A stretch of DNA of 64,000 bases from Kalmusia sp. IMI 367209. Lineage: Eukaryota > Ascomycota > Dothideomycetes > Pleosporales > Didymosphaeriaceae. The stretch is taken from the NCBI GenBank assembly GCA_027946365.1, contig JAPEUQ010000016.1, positions 62,001 to 126,000 on the forward strand, written 5' to 3'. The notes beneath the pieces are model-generated. The model did not search any database. It worked only from the letters and a program-made list of their open reading frames with translations, and had not been told where the DNA came from. Position 1 is the first letter of the stretch. Every line of letters starts with the position of its first letter. Below, one piece after another: positions 35,140 to 46,451 of this stretch. Position numbers and translations under genes: made by a program.

Positions 35140-35691
35140 TCAGACATTCGCAAAGGCAGCACTCACCTCGGACACCTTCTTGGCCAGCTTCTCGTTCTGC
35201 AGCTTGTGCTCCTTTTCGCTGGGTATCTTCCAGTTGTTCACGCCCCACCACCACCTCCGTATCCTCGCACCTACCCCCCTCCCACTGAACTTGGACGAGC
35301 GATTGATATGGCGCCAGCCACTCAAGACCAGTGTCCACAGCAGGCCCTGGGCAAAACACAGCAAGATGTTGTCTTTGACAGTGATCCACAAGACGCCCTT
35401 CCACGACTCGGCATGCTCGATGCTCTTCAAATAGCTCTGCTCGAAGCGCAGGTCGGGCAGCGGCGGCATGGCGTTGCGTCTAGGGACGGGCCGCAGTACG
35501 CTGAGGGGTACCTCATCTTCGCCGACTTCGGAGACATCCGAGGCATCGGGGTCGGGGTGTGAGCGCAGGTGGACGGGCAGCTTCTCTGAGGCTGTCGTAC
35601 TTGGGTTGAGATCGTGACGCGGAGATGGATTGCGCTTGATGTGGGCGGATTGGATCAGGGAGGCGATCTCGGAGGTTGCGTTGGAGTCCAT
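35140..35691 (-). CDS. DUF1770 family protein
   Basis: Protein of about 183 aa with the fungal DUF1770 signature PPLPDLRFEQSYLKSI near its middle, followed by a segment resembling a membrane anchor (VKDNILLCFAQGLLWTLVLSG) and a basic tail. The function is unknown. The first ATG is at 35691 (MDSNATSEIASLIQSA). Near the 3' end the sequence GAGGTGAGTGC contains a good splice donor (GTGAGT), so the last few codons may be replaced by a short downstream exon. It is divergent from calcineurin B, with about 270 bases between start codons. Confidence 0.8.
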   Translation of the reverse strand: MDSNATSEIASLIQSAHIKRNPSPRHDLNPSTTASEKLPVHLRSHPDPDASDVSEVGEDEVPLSVLRPVPRRNAMPPLPDLRFEQSYLKSIEHAESWKGVLWITVKDNILLCFAQGLLWTLVLSGWRHINRSSKFSGRGVGARIRRWWWGVNNWKIPSEKEHKLQNEKLAKKVSEVSAAFANV

Positions 35692-35961
35692 GGCATGCAC
35701 ATCTGTATCCGATGGAAGAAAATTGGAACGAGCTCAGAGCAGGGGGTGCGCAGAGACGGTATTGAATATCTGAAGCTTGAAACGACCTTGGAGCAGCACC
35801 CTCACGTGACAATGGATGGTGACTAAGCGAGGACTTAGTGGTCCCAGCACGCCTGGCCGCGGAGACACTCGTCGAGGCACAGCGGCAGCGCAGCTACACA
35901 CGGCCGCCACGACTACGTACCTCCTCCCCCAACCCCCTCCTCAGTTTCTCTCACCGCCGCA

Positions 35962-36643
35962 ATGGGGAATCAGCCGTCGGCGATCCTGGACAACATCGCC
36001 TCCGGGTCGAATTGTACGCCTTCCCCCACCAGGCCTTCAACGCGGGGCTGCACATCCAACAAGAGACCTGAGGCTGACATTTCACAGTCGACCGCGAAGA
36101 AGTTGACCGTCTGCGCAAGCGTTTCATGAAGCTTGACAAGGACAATTCTGGTACCGTCGATAGGGACGAATTCCTTGCCCTGCCGCAGATCTCGTCGAAT
36201 CCACTCGCCACACGCATGATTGCCATCTTCGACGAGGACGGCGGCGGCGACGTTGACTTCCAGGAGTTTGTCTCGGGCCTGAGCGCCTTTAGCAGCAAGG
36301 GCAACAAGGAGGAGAAGCTGCGCTTCGCCTTCCGCGTCTACGACATCGACCGCGATGGTTATATAAGCAACGGCGAGCTCTTCATCGTACTGAAGATGAT
36401 GGTGGGGAGCAATTTGAAGGACCAGCAGCTGCAGCAGGTATGAATGACAAGAAACTATACCTCGCGGGGCCCGCGGGAGCCATCTATAGGCACATACAAG
36501 CGGGATGCTAACAGGCTCAGATTGTTGACAAGACCATCATGGAAGCCGACCTGGACCGCGACGGCAAGATCAGCTTTGAGGAATTCACCAAGATGGTTGA
36601 GAGCACCGACGTGACCATGAGCATGACGTTAGACCAGTTCTGA
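35962..36643 (+). CDS. cnb1: Calcineurin regulatory subunit B
   Basis: Regulatory EF-hand subunit of the Ca2+/calmodulin-dependent phosphatase calcineurin. Exons 35962-36013, 36088-36437 and 36521-36643 give 174 aa, the normal length. The N-terminus MGNQPS is an N-myristoylation signal. Four EF-hands are visible: [39 protein letters not shown] and [13 protein letters not shown], all with acidic ligands in place. The first exon ends in the codon for the Phe before [12 protein letters not shown]. It is a housekeeping gene, so it marks ordinary genome outside the metabolite cluster. Confidence 0.96.
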
Positions 36644-37377
36644 GTGTACACTACTATAACCGCTGAACAACGACACGGCATTCTACGTTTCCATCTTTGG
36701 CGAGGAGTCTGGGGTTACGGGGTACTCAATGTCTGGGAGGGCTTAAGTATCAGATATCCATAATGCAGGATCAGCATTCTGAACCAAGCCCATAATACTG
36801 TGCTGCTGACTGCTGCAGCAACGTAGATCGCTGACGTCCTTCAAACTCAATAAATGGTAGTTTCTTGACCAAGTATGGAAGCGACTGTGACAACGTTGTC
36901 ATGGCTTGAGATTCGGCGCCAAAGATTCTGCTTCATTATGGATTTTGATTATTGGGCATATTCATACACTATTGTTCTCCACTATTCTTATCCGTTCGGA
37001 GAAATTCTAGGTACTGTTTCTAGTCATTTGGCTTTTCAGCCCGACGCGTGAAACGTCCCGAACGCACACCCCTCTGCCTGCACACGACATCTGGCTCCCG
37101 CCCCAGCAGCTTGGAAGAGGCATTGCGCCACTTTGCGTCTGCAAAGATGCCAAGAGTGGTGCGGGCGTGGTGCTTACTCTGTTTGAAACATCTAACCGCT
37201 TCAATATAGATCCCGTTGCTACAGACGGAAAAACGTGGTCCATAGTCTCCATCGCAAATTTCGCTTCCTGTCAAATGAAGGCTGCTAACCTTCTTTGGGT
37301 CGCGATGATTAGCGAAACTACTTCTAGGGCGTTTCGATGTTTGATGGGTGGGCAGAGCTTGATATTTGCGAGGAGAG
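36644..37377. other. Intergenic region
   Basis: About 730 bases between calcineurin B and the promoter of the secreted protease-like gene. Only short frames. Nothing recognised. Confidence 0.6.
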
Positions 37378-37383
37378 TATAAA
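37378..37383 (+). promoter_or_regulatory. TATA box of the secreted protease-like gene
   Basis: TATAAA located 113 bases before the chosen ATG at 37496, followed by a CT-rich stretch typical of strongly expressed fungal genes. Confidence 0.6.
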
Positions 37384-37495
37384 GAAGCCGGTACCCAGCT
37401 CCCTCTATACCGCATCTTTCACACGTACTTTCTTTTCACATTCCATTCGTTTTTTTTTGTTGATAATTTCCACTATCCGTTCGCTTCTACACACC

Positions 37496-38425
37496 ATGGT
37501 CAAGATCGATTCTATTTTGGCCTTTTCGGCTCTGGGAATGGGTGCACTGGCACACCCTACCAACAAGCACCTCGACACCATCAAAAAGATCGATAAGCGC
37601 ATCTGCTCCATCGATGAAAACAAGCTGCTCACCCGTAGCACCCTGCAGTCCCGTGCAGACATCCCTGCAGCGACGACTTGGGATCCTCCATCTAGCATGA
37701 CCACCGGACTCGATCAAGTCTGGGCTCGTACCCTCCAGGAAAATCCCAACTGGTCCGAGGATAAGAATTGGATCCTCGATCAGTTGGTGGAGAACAACGG
37801 TTCCATCAACTATTGCGTGCGGTGGAACACTGCGGCGCATAAGTCCACCGCATCGGATCGAACGAAAATAACGAACGCACTGCAGCGTAATTTGCAAAAA
37901 TGGTTCAATACGCTGGTCGGTTTTGAAGGCTTCCCACTTACCACGCTGGATGTCAAGGTCGTAGGGTATGCGACCAAAGACAAAAGCCTCATCGAGGGCG
38001 ACACCTCTGATATCTCCATTTACACCACTGTCGATGGTGACGGCGTTCCGGAATGCGATCCGCGGTGCTACCGTGCTGCACACCTCGATGGCGACCTTTC
38101 GGGGTGCCCGAATGGCGAGAGCGCCCGGTACGATATCTCACTCTGGCTTGATCAGTCTCTCGAGGGTCAAAACGCCGGATACGGATATAACTGGGGCCAG
38201 GAGCTTGCGCCTGACTACGTGCTGAACAATCTCGATGAAGAAAATATTCATATCATGCAGCATGAGATGGGTCATGGCTTTGGGTTATTAGATTTCTACG
38301 ATTGGGTTCCGGAGGGGCAGACGAGTTTTGTTATGATGGCAGGTAGCGCGTTGGAGGTTACGGAGTTTGATGCGTGGATGTTGAGGGATTGGTGGAGGAA
38401 GTTGAAAGCTGTGAGGGGGTGGTAG
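37496..38425 (+). CDS. Secreted zinc-metallopeptidase-like protein
   Basis: A single-exon 309-aa protein with a signal peptide (MVKIDSILAFSALGMGALA) and a possible KEX2 site (KKIDKR) near residue 38. The C-terminal third has HEMGHGFGLLDFYDW, a metzincin-like zinc signature with two histidines and the glutamate, followed about ten residues later by a Met-turn-like VMMAGS. Before it lies a region with several Cys (CDPRCYRA, SGCPNG). I infer a secreted zinc-dependent protease or a related fungal wall protein. The substrate is unknown. The frame is open further upstream, but the signal peptide and the TATA box support this start. It is not obviously connected with the polyketide pathway. Confidence 0.75.
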   Translation: MVKIDSILAFSALGMGALAHPTNKHLDTIKKIDKRICSIDENKLLTRSTLQSRADIPAATTWDPPSSMTTGLDQVWARTLQENPNWSEDKNWILDQLVENNGSINYCVRWNTAAHKSTASDRTKITNALQRNLQKWFNTLVGFEGFPLTTLDVKVVGYATKDKSLIEGDTSDISIYTTVDGDGVPECDPRCYRAAHLDGDLSGCPNGESARYDISLWLDQSLEGQNAGYGYNWGQELAPDYVLNNLDEENIHIMQHEMGHGFGLLDFYDWVPEGQTSFVMMAGSALEVTEFDAWMLRDWWRKLKAVRGW

Positions 38426-39040
38426 AGCGTTACTGGTAGTTGATGATGGGAGTGGATATAGGCCACTGTGGATTCACTCCTGATTTGATGTATATACTTC
38501 TTTGTTGCGTTGTAAATATCTGAGATACCCTTCGCACAGCGTGTAGTAATCTGAGAGCTGCATGTGTTGTGACTGCGAAATCGCGGAATCGAGCATAGGC
38601 GAAGTAGGAAAATTGATGATTTCGTCGCCCTTTGCCATGAGTGGTCATTCGTACCCTGTAGCCAATCATAGTTTCTGTACAAGCGGACGAATTCAGGACG
38701 GACCAAGACGCACGAGCGGCGGCACATTCACTGCAGGTAGTACTCTCCGAGTACACCGTCTTGCTGTATTGATGGTAATATGGCGTGACATTCGAAAGGC
38801 TAATCTATAAGAGAAGAAAGTGGTTCCGTCTTATCCAAGTTGACAAGGTAGTTGTGGGCTATACGAGGCCGAACAAAGCGTCGTATGTCATTGCGAAGAA
38901 TATGCTTGCTTGGGGGCCGATTTTCACGTAGCAGCAGAATTCAGGGTAAGAACTAGCCTAGCTACTGTATAAAGTTGGCCGGCACCCGCAAATCTAATCA
39001 AATATACGGAGTTCATGCGGTTCGAACAGATAGACACAAG
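38426..39040. other. Intergenic region
   Basis: About 615 bases holding the 3' region of the protease-like gene and the promoter of the NmrA-like gene. No further gene seen. Confidence 0.6.
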
Positions 39041-40080
39041 ATGCCTTCAATTCAAAAAATAGCTATCCTTGGGGTAAATATACATTCTTTCCCTCTTTCA
39101 AGGACTGCCTGACAGCTCTTGCTGCAACATTGCAGGCAACCGGCAATATAGGGAAACACATTGTCCCAGCCCTTCTCCGAGCGGGCTTCACCGTCACTGT
39201 CATATCTCGGCCTGGTAGTCAAAACTATCATCTCCCCGTCGACGACTCTGGTGAAAATGACCACACCTCTGTTCAAACAACAGAAGCAGCTTATGACGAT
39301 GAGCCTATTCTCGCTGCTGCCCTTCAGCACCAAGATGCCCTCATCGAAGCTTTCAATCCAGTTTCAGTCATACATCAACGCATCATCGTCCACGCCGCGC
39401 TCGCTGCTGGGGTAAAGCACCTTATCACACCCGAGTTTGGTACTAACTCTTTCGCCCCTTCTGCTGCGGAGTTGCCCTCGGCACTAGGCAAGATTGAAGC
39501 GCAGCGTATACTGGAGGAAGAGTTAACGAATGCTAGTGCGAATGGGAAGCATGTGAGTCTGGCTTGGACAGGTATCGTCATGGGCGTCTTCTTCGACTGG
39601 GCGATGCACCTTGGGTCCGAGACGTTCTTCTGGGTCAACCCCGCTAAACGTGTTATCACGCGTTATGGATCTGGCAACCAGAGGACGTGCTGGTCACACA
39701 TTTCTCTGGCTGGGGATGCCGTCGTTGCAGTCTTGCAAGACCCTCAAAGATTCAAGAATCGCTCTGCGTATTTCGCTAGCTATGCTATCACGACGAATGA
39801 GCTCATTGCGATGATTGATGAGAACCGTGGAGGTCCTTGTAAGCCTTGGGAAATTGTCAACGTACCTGATATTGAGGGTTTGATGCAGCAGGGGTTAAAG
39901 CGGTGGGAAGAAGATAAGTCGGATATGCAAGGCTTTGTGATGCAGGTTGTTGCCGCAATCTTTGATGAGAATAATTACTATGAGTATGATTTCGCGGTGA
40001 AGGTGGAAGAAGGGTGGATGAAGACAAATGAAGAGTTGAAGAAGGAACTTGGGAGTTTGGTTGGGGAGATTTCGAAATAA
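39041..40080 (+). CDS. NmrA-like / isoflavone-reductase-like NAD(P) oxidoreductase
   Basis: Atypical short-chain reductase of the NmrA/isoflavone reductase group. Exons 39041-39073 and 39136-40080 (62-base intron) give 325 aa. The intron splits the dinucleotide-binding loop, which reads AILGATGNIGKHIV after splicing and so keeps G-x-x-G-x-x-G. Further family features are VISRPGS after the second strand, HLITPEFGTN and GKIEAQRILEEEL. The active-site Lys is expected around the KIEAQR segment, which contains one. It could reduce an enone, quinone or related group, or act as a regulatory NmrA sensor. It heads the small group with the O-methyltransferase and P450 C. Confidence 0.88.
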
Positions 40081-40562
40081 AATGAGAGGGGACCGGTGAG
40101 GTAGAGATCAATACCATTTAGTGTAGAAGTACTATTTCATTATGTTCGACAGCTGCACCTCCGTTCTCAGAGGTCGCTTCCATCTACATACAGCCTATTC
40201 ATCTAAAATATATTCACCTTAATTCGGTTACCCTCGAATATATCAACTTCAATATAGATTGTCTGGGTTTCTGGTACAGAACATCGTACGAAGTAAGTGA
40301 AAAGTTTACCCGTGCTTCTCAACTATAAAAGTCAATCCCACGACATTTCTTTATTCTCGTGCGAGTAGTGCGACTATAGATGCAGGGATCAGATTTAGAC
40401 CGCACGTGCATGCGGGGTATTGTATGATAACAGTATCAGGGCGCAGTGAGAAATCCCTGACAGATTTCTTCTTCCTCGTGTGAGTGACCACTTTGATCGT
40501 TGCGAGGGTTACTTGTAACATTATTGCTATCTAAGTACTAGTGTTTCGTAGCGTCTATCGTG
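40081..40562. other. Intergenic region
   Basis: Roughly 480 bases, AT-leaning, no gene. Promoter of the O-methyltransferase. Confidence 0.6.
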
Positions 40563-41977
40563 ATGTCTACTTCACGAATCGTGCAGTTAGCCCAGCTTAT
40601 TGCCTCCAACACGCAGAGACTTGATCAACACCTGACCGAAAATGGATTACCACAACCTTCATTTGCGGTTGGAGCTCCGGTAGAACCATTTCCCAACGCC
40701 AGTCTGGATGTGCAGCAAGCACAGGCTAAGGCAATAGAAGCCACCATAGAACTCCGACAGCTTCTAGAAGGGCCAATGAAACTACTCCTACCAGAGGTTT
40801 CCCTCTTCACTGCCACTAATCTGCTAGAATCTGACGGACATAGTCGAACTTTGCACCCCTAGCTTCGATCCATCGGTTCAACATCGCCCACCACGTTCCT
40901 TTGGACGATCAAATTTCCTTTCCTGACCTCGCGAACAAATGCGGTATTCTAGAACATGACTTACAACGCATTATTCGCTATACAGCGGTGCATCATCGTG
41001 TCTTTACAGAGCCAAAAAGAGGTGTTGTAGCGCACACTGCTGGATCCCGGCTGTTTGTTGAGAATGAGAAGATCGGAGACTTGGTGGGATTGACATTCGC
41101 CGAATGCTGGCCGGCACATGTGCGGGTACGCAACGTTCCCTCATTGTTGTTTGTCAGGGATGAATATGATGACAGAAATTTAGGCTCCAGATGCAATCGC
41201 TCAAAAAAGCGAAGAACCATGTATGACTGGATATACACTGGCCAACGACACCTCACTAAGCATGTTCGAGTTCCTGAGTCAACATCCAGATCGTGCAAGC
41301 CGCTTTGCGCGGGCAATGGCCTCAACCTCGCAGGCTAGCCTAGAGGCGCTCGCAAACTACTTTGATTGGGCTGGGCTGCCCGATGGTGCAACTGTCGTCG
41401 ATGTTGGCGGTGCTCAAGGACACGCCTCTATTGACCTCGCCCGACGTTTCCCAGGTATAAACTTCATTGTTCAAGACATCGCTGAGGTCATACACAAGGC
41501 GCAAGACAAAGTTCCAGGGGATGTGTCAGAAAGAGTGCGGTTGTTTGCTCACGACATGTTTACTGCGCAGACAAAGGATGGCGCAGATGTTTATCTTCTG
41601 CGGTATGTCTTGCATGACTGGCCGGATAAGTATTGTATTCGGATTCTAGAGAATATAATTCCAGTGTTGAAAAAGGGTAGTAAGATGGTAGTACATGATC
41701 ATGTTTTGCCTGATCATGGGACACTTTCCTTGCTTCAAGAGATGCAGATTCGGTAAGTGACTGCTATAGTCATGAAACAACCCCCACCCTCACGGCTAAC
41801 CGGAATAGATCAATGGATGCCATAATGATGTCCCTATACAGTTCGAGAGAAAGAGAAACAACAGACTGGAAGTCTCTGTTCGAAACGGCTGGCGGAGGTC
41901 GCTTCCGTGTCTCAGTACGGCGTATTAAAGAGAATCCCTCCACAGGAGTTATTGTAGCGGAGTGGCGAGGGGAGTAG
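40563..41977 (+). CDS. SAM-dependent O-methyltransferase
   Basis: Fungal O-methyltransferase of the COMT/sterigmatocystin-OMT type, 417 aa as modelled. Exons: 40563-40796, 40844-41125, 41184-41752 and 41809-41977, with introns of 47, 58 and 56 bases. The N-terminal dimerisation helices contain an Asn-rich substrate cap (FEFLSQHPDRASRFARAM). The SAM site reads VVDVGGAQGHASIDLA, then FIVQDI. The catalytic base region reads LRYVLHDWPD with His, and the post-motif is MVVHDHVLP. All hallmarks are present. The likely role is methylation of a hydroxyl on a small molecule, such as a cluster product. It is in tandem with the NmrA gene and convergent with P450 C, whose stop lies 45 bases downstream. 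Confidence 0.92.
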
Positions 41978-42021
41978 TCGCTTCACTTGGATAAGCTATT
42001 ACGTCTTTTGCAACCATATAC

Positions 42022-43729
42022 CTAGTTCACAGCTTTCAACGTGCACATCAATGGCTTCTTTTCCCAAATGATATAACAATCCTGGTTTCTCCAATCTCTG
42101 CTTTCTTCGCAGAGGTGAAGATCGAAAGTGTGGAGGACTCTCGCCATGATCAGCCGCATCTCATGGTAAGCCATACTAGACGTATTGATCAATCTGCTGC
42201 TCGATATATCTTACACATGTGCACTTACTTTTTACCTAAGCAGTCCCTTGGGCCAACGTGGAAAGGCTGCAGCGCTTGTCTTTTATCATCCTCAAATTTT
42301 GGATCTCCGAGCCAACGCTCGGGAATGAAGGATAATGGCTCGGTAAAGTTGGAGGAGGACGTATACATGGCTAAATGTGGCGCGCTGACAATGTACTGTA
42401 GTACAGTTAGTCAGTCGTGCGTACGAAAGGCAGCTGGGGTAACACTGACCCCAGGAGGGACATATTGTCCACAGATAGTCGAACCCGCTGGAGGCGATAC
42501 CCGAGGCCTACCGGTAGCCACGGGTGGATAGAGACGCAACGCTTCCTTGACACAAGCATTAAGATATGGCAATGCAGCGCACTTCTCAATACTCATATCT
42601 TCCACCTTTGCAAACGCTCCACGTATTTCCATCGTGAGTTCCTTCATTGCTAGAGGATGTTCTAGCAACAACGCCGTCAGACCAGAGACAAGTGTCGCCG
42701 TCGTCTCAGTCCCAGCGATCATGAAGAGGCCAGCATTGTTGTCCATTTCCGCGCGCGAGAGGCTCTTGTCCTCCGATTTGTTCAACACAAGGTCCCAGAT
42801 GTCTACACCCTCATGTTCGCGACCCTTCTCGAGTCTCTTCGTCACACGGTCCTTGGAGAAATTGTGGTGTTCCACTCGCTTCTTCATGACTTTTGACTTG
42901 GGTATGAGGGCCTTGAACGTCCTCTCGACTGCTGGATAGTGTACCATCACACTCATTCGGGTTCCAAACTTGATACCGGCGAATATTGCATTGACCCAGG
43001 GGTCGTATTTCCCCCGTGCCAGCATTTGAAGGGGTTCTCCGAAGGTCAGGTCACCCATGACGTCAAATGTGGTAGAATTATATAGCTTGACCATGTCGAA
43101 CTTGTGATCCGGATCCGCTTCGATACCTTGATGTAATTTGTCCGCAAGTAGATTGACGTACTTCATGAATAATGGTTCCTGCTGTTTGAGAGCACGATCG
43201 GAAAAGGCCGGGTTGAACAGGCGACGCATGCGCGTATGGTCGGTATCTTGCGCGATGATGAGGGATGTAGCGCCGTTTAGAGTTTGACCATGGCGGTGCC
43301 AGGGTTTGTGAGGCATTGGGCTTGATACACCTTTGCTCATGGTGCCATGACCGTAGATGTCTTTCCATGCATCTGGGTGGATGAAGCTGAGCTCATCCGG
43401 AGCTATGCGTACAATGCTGCCGTACTCTTCATGTAGGGCAGCGACGCGTGTATGCATCTCTCCTTTCCAAGTCGCAAGAAGCTGGGGTATATGGCTTACT
43501 ACATGGGACTTGGGTCCAGCAAATTTGCTCAAAGGGTGAAAGTAAAGTCGATAGATACTCCTTGCCAAGAAGTAAACAATTGACTATGCAGTAATTAAAC
43601 TGGGGCCTTTTCGCCCAACATATGCACAAGACTCACAAGAGCAAAGGTCGCGGTTGCAAGCTGTCCACCCGATGCATTGCGAATAAATGTATGAATTGTC
43701 AATGGTACGTCGTGCGGAGTCGTCGTCAT
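42022..43729 (-). CDS. Cytochrome P450 monooxygenase C
   Basis: Third P450 of the window, 517 aa or slightly less. Exons: 43729-43637, 43583 to about 42444, 42395-42229 and 42175-42022. The membrane anchor is formed across the first intron (ATFAL joined to SIVYFLARSIYRLYFHPLSKF). Motifs: I-helix M-I-A-G-T-E-T-T, K-helix E-A-L-R-L, F-I-P-E-R-W-L, and the heme loop FHVGPRDCLGK. The heme motif has H-V-G-P-R-D-C in place of the usual F-G-x-G-x-x-C, a conservative variant seen in this CYP65-like group where the first Phe is kept two residues earlier. The donor of the second intron is ambiguous by six bases, either choice being in frame. It probably works with the adjacent O-methyltransferase. Confidence 0.9.
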
Positions 43730-44945
43730 GGTTATGGACTCGAACCGAGAGGGCAACGGAGATCGACGGATGAAGGATAACCAGCGCCTAGGCTAGAGGG
43801 TGTTTATATACTAGCCATTAACCGGATACGGAGAATCCTGTCGTGGCTGCGCAAATTACACGGTCCCTGTAGGCTGGTGCTCTGTGTCAACGAGTGGCGG
43901 ACGACTGCCGGCCGTATGATACGGACGACTTTGTGAGCCGATTCCTGTCAAACGTCTGTTGTGCGAATACCACTGATCTTCGGGGGAAAAAAGGGCTTAG
44001 TAGTTTTTGGAAATTGCTCGAAGGTGAGTGTCAGCGAACTAGTCATGACAAGCATCGCACATGGCTACGATTCATTCGTTGTCTCGAAACACGCTATAGA
44101 CTGACTGATACGTAGCTCGTCTCTGCACCAACACCACCTTTCGATCATCTGAGTAAAGGTTAAAGTGATGACAACAGGTAACTCATTCATGCGACTGGCA
44201 CCGAGGCGATGGCTATGATGGCTATTCGCTGGTGGATGACGTACCGTGATACCCCACAGCGGATGATCGGCGGAAGCAACGGAGCATCGGAAAGCCGTGT
44301 GCATGGCTTATGAGGTTACGTTCCTCCGGGACGCGCAGACGGATTCACTACAAACTGTGTAGAATATCATGTCGCCACAAGAAGTTGTAATCTTCGTTAT
44401 CCTTACGACATGCACAGCCGACTTGACACGATGGCGGATCATGTCCGATGTCAGCTCGCCAAGAGTAAAGAGTGATAGGAAGGATAGCAGTTCAGCTTGA
44501 ACGAGAGGGGAGCAAATGTATCGCAACGGAAATTTGATCTGAAGCGCAAGCCAGGCATGATGGTAAAGTGCTCAATACGAGGTGGCCACTGATGTACAAT
44601 CAATTTGGAGTCTACTTTCGGAGCTGACGATGGCGATGCGATTTCCTGGCCTTGCCCTCGTACCGAACTAGAGTAACTACCAGATCGAAACGCGGCTGGT
44701 CGTTGTTCCTAGGGACGAACAATGCTTGGATACAGTTTGCCAATTCGCTTTCCATGGAAACGATTCGACATCCTCCGCAACGCTGTTATGTTGTCGTGTG
44801 GATTGTTTCGAGGCTTGAGGCTGTCGCTAGGCTGCTGCCTCCACTAGCGCTCTTGATCGGGTAAGCATCTGCTTCCATAATTTACGATCCTACGGCGCCT
44901 TCGCTCCTCCTCTCCTCTCTTCCAGTTTTTTCTAGATTCCGCATC
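43730..44945. other. Intergenic region
   Basis: About 1.2 kb upstream of P450 C and of the F-box gene. Only short frames in mixed directions. Nothing recognised. Confidence 0.6.
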
Positions 44946-46451
44946 ATGGCTACCCTGATGAGCCTGCCCGCAGAGATTCGGCTCTCGATTGTTGAATTGC
45001 TGAATCCCGACGATGCCTTGCGCTTCGCTGCCGTCAATAAAGGCATGTGGCAGCTATGCGACTCCCTCATCACGACTCATAGAATCATGGTCACCGAATA
45101 CCGTCACTTTTATGCAGATTCGGATCAGAAAACTGTGTGGAAACTCTTCAATGACCTTTCGGATGATCCGAGGGTTGCTGATTACGTTCTTGTCTTTCAG
45201 ATGAGCATTGTCGACAACGCCTTCTATGATCCCAAGGTCAGATGGCACGATCCACCAGTGGTGGGTGATTGGCTAAAGCCTGACCCTTTGGACGTGGCAA
45301 AATATATCAGAGCGGCGGACGACAGTTTTTTCCTAGCCACACCCGCGATAATGGAGTGGGAACCATACGCGGGTCGCAATCTTTCTGAAATACGCACGTC
45401 TGAAGATTTGCACAAAGCTCTCGAAGATGGAGATACCGACCCAATGATGCCACTTGTATTGACTCGGCTTCATGCCCTTCAAACGCTCCGGCTTATTCCC
45501 TGTCACAGAGCTCCGTGGTTCACAAATGCCCTGCGAGTGATATCAGCCGCTTGTGCTGATCCTGTAAACAATCCAGGCCTGAATGGCCTTTTCCAACATC
45601 TCAAGACGGTTCAACTCTCGCACTGGGATACTGAACTTTGCATAGCATGGGAATCAGCAGTCTTTTTTACTCGTCTGCCAAGCCTGGAATACTTTTCTGC
45701 CCACATGATCGGCGGCGGGATGCACCGGGATGAAGAAGATGACGCCGATATACCCGACTACTGGAAGCCTGCCCTGGCACCCACATCAAATTTAAAGACG
45801 CTTTTATTTTCTCGCTCCATGATCTCAAGTGAAGTCGTCAACGTCATTCTGAGCAATTGCAAAGCGTTGGAAACATTCGAGTACGATGCCGGGGGAGCAT
45901 CCATCTCTTGGGATGCAGAGTACGACCCAAGAGGGTTCATGAGCGCAATTATACAATACTGTGCTCATTCGATCGAAAGACTCGTGCTGGAAAACGATGA
46001 CTGCGAGAGTGTATGTCTCAGATGGACCTACGTTGCAAATTCCTAGGCTGACCTTTGGCAGATACAAGATTTAGATGGAAGCATCCGTGCTGTACCCTGC
46101 CTAAACCAGCTGGAGAAGCTGAAGGTCCTTCGGTGTCAGTATCATGACCTCGTCGATAATGTCTGGGACGATCAATCCACTGCCGCGTTTGATCCACAGA
46201 TGCTGTTCCCGCGCTCGCTGGAGCGTCTCCATCTCGATCAAGTAGGAAGATATGACGATGAGCTAAAAAGACCTCAGCTCATGGATCTCTTGCTCGAGAG
46301 CAAAATCTCTAGTTTTCCGAACCTCACGCAAGTCTTCCTAGCCAATGAGAGCTATACACATGGAAACCTCGCAGCAAGAGCAACGGAACAGGGACTCGAA
46401 TATGCGATGGTTAAGCGAGACGAGGAAGGTCTTTTCACGGCAGACTACTAG
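44946..46451 (+). CDS. F-box domain protein
   Basis: Starts with the fungal F-box consensus LMSLPAEIRLSIVELLNPDDALRFAAVNK, the SKP1-binding module of SCF ubiquitin ligases. Exons 44946-46010 and 46062-46451 (51-base intron GTATGT...GGCAG) give 484 aa. The rest is a divergent leucine-rich-like region (LHALQTLRLIPC, LKTVQLSH, LEYFSAHM, LKTLLFSRS, LERLHLDQ), typical of fungal F-box proteins with an unknown target. The family expands rapidly in ascomycetes and is often found next to dispensable regions. Confidence 0.9.

Noticed and set aside
37487..38083. A 198-codon minus-strand frame opposite the protease-like gene
   Set aside because: Mirror of codon bias of the real gene on the + strand, which has a signal peptide and a zinc motif.
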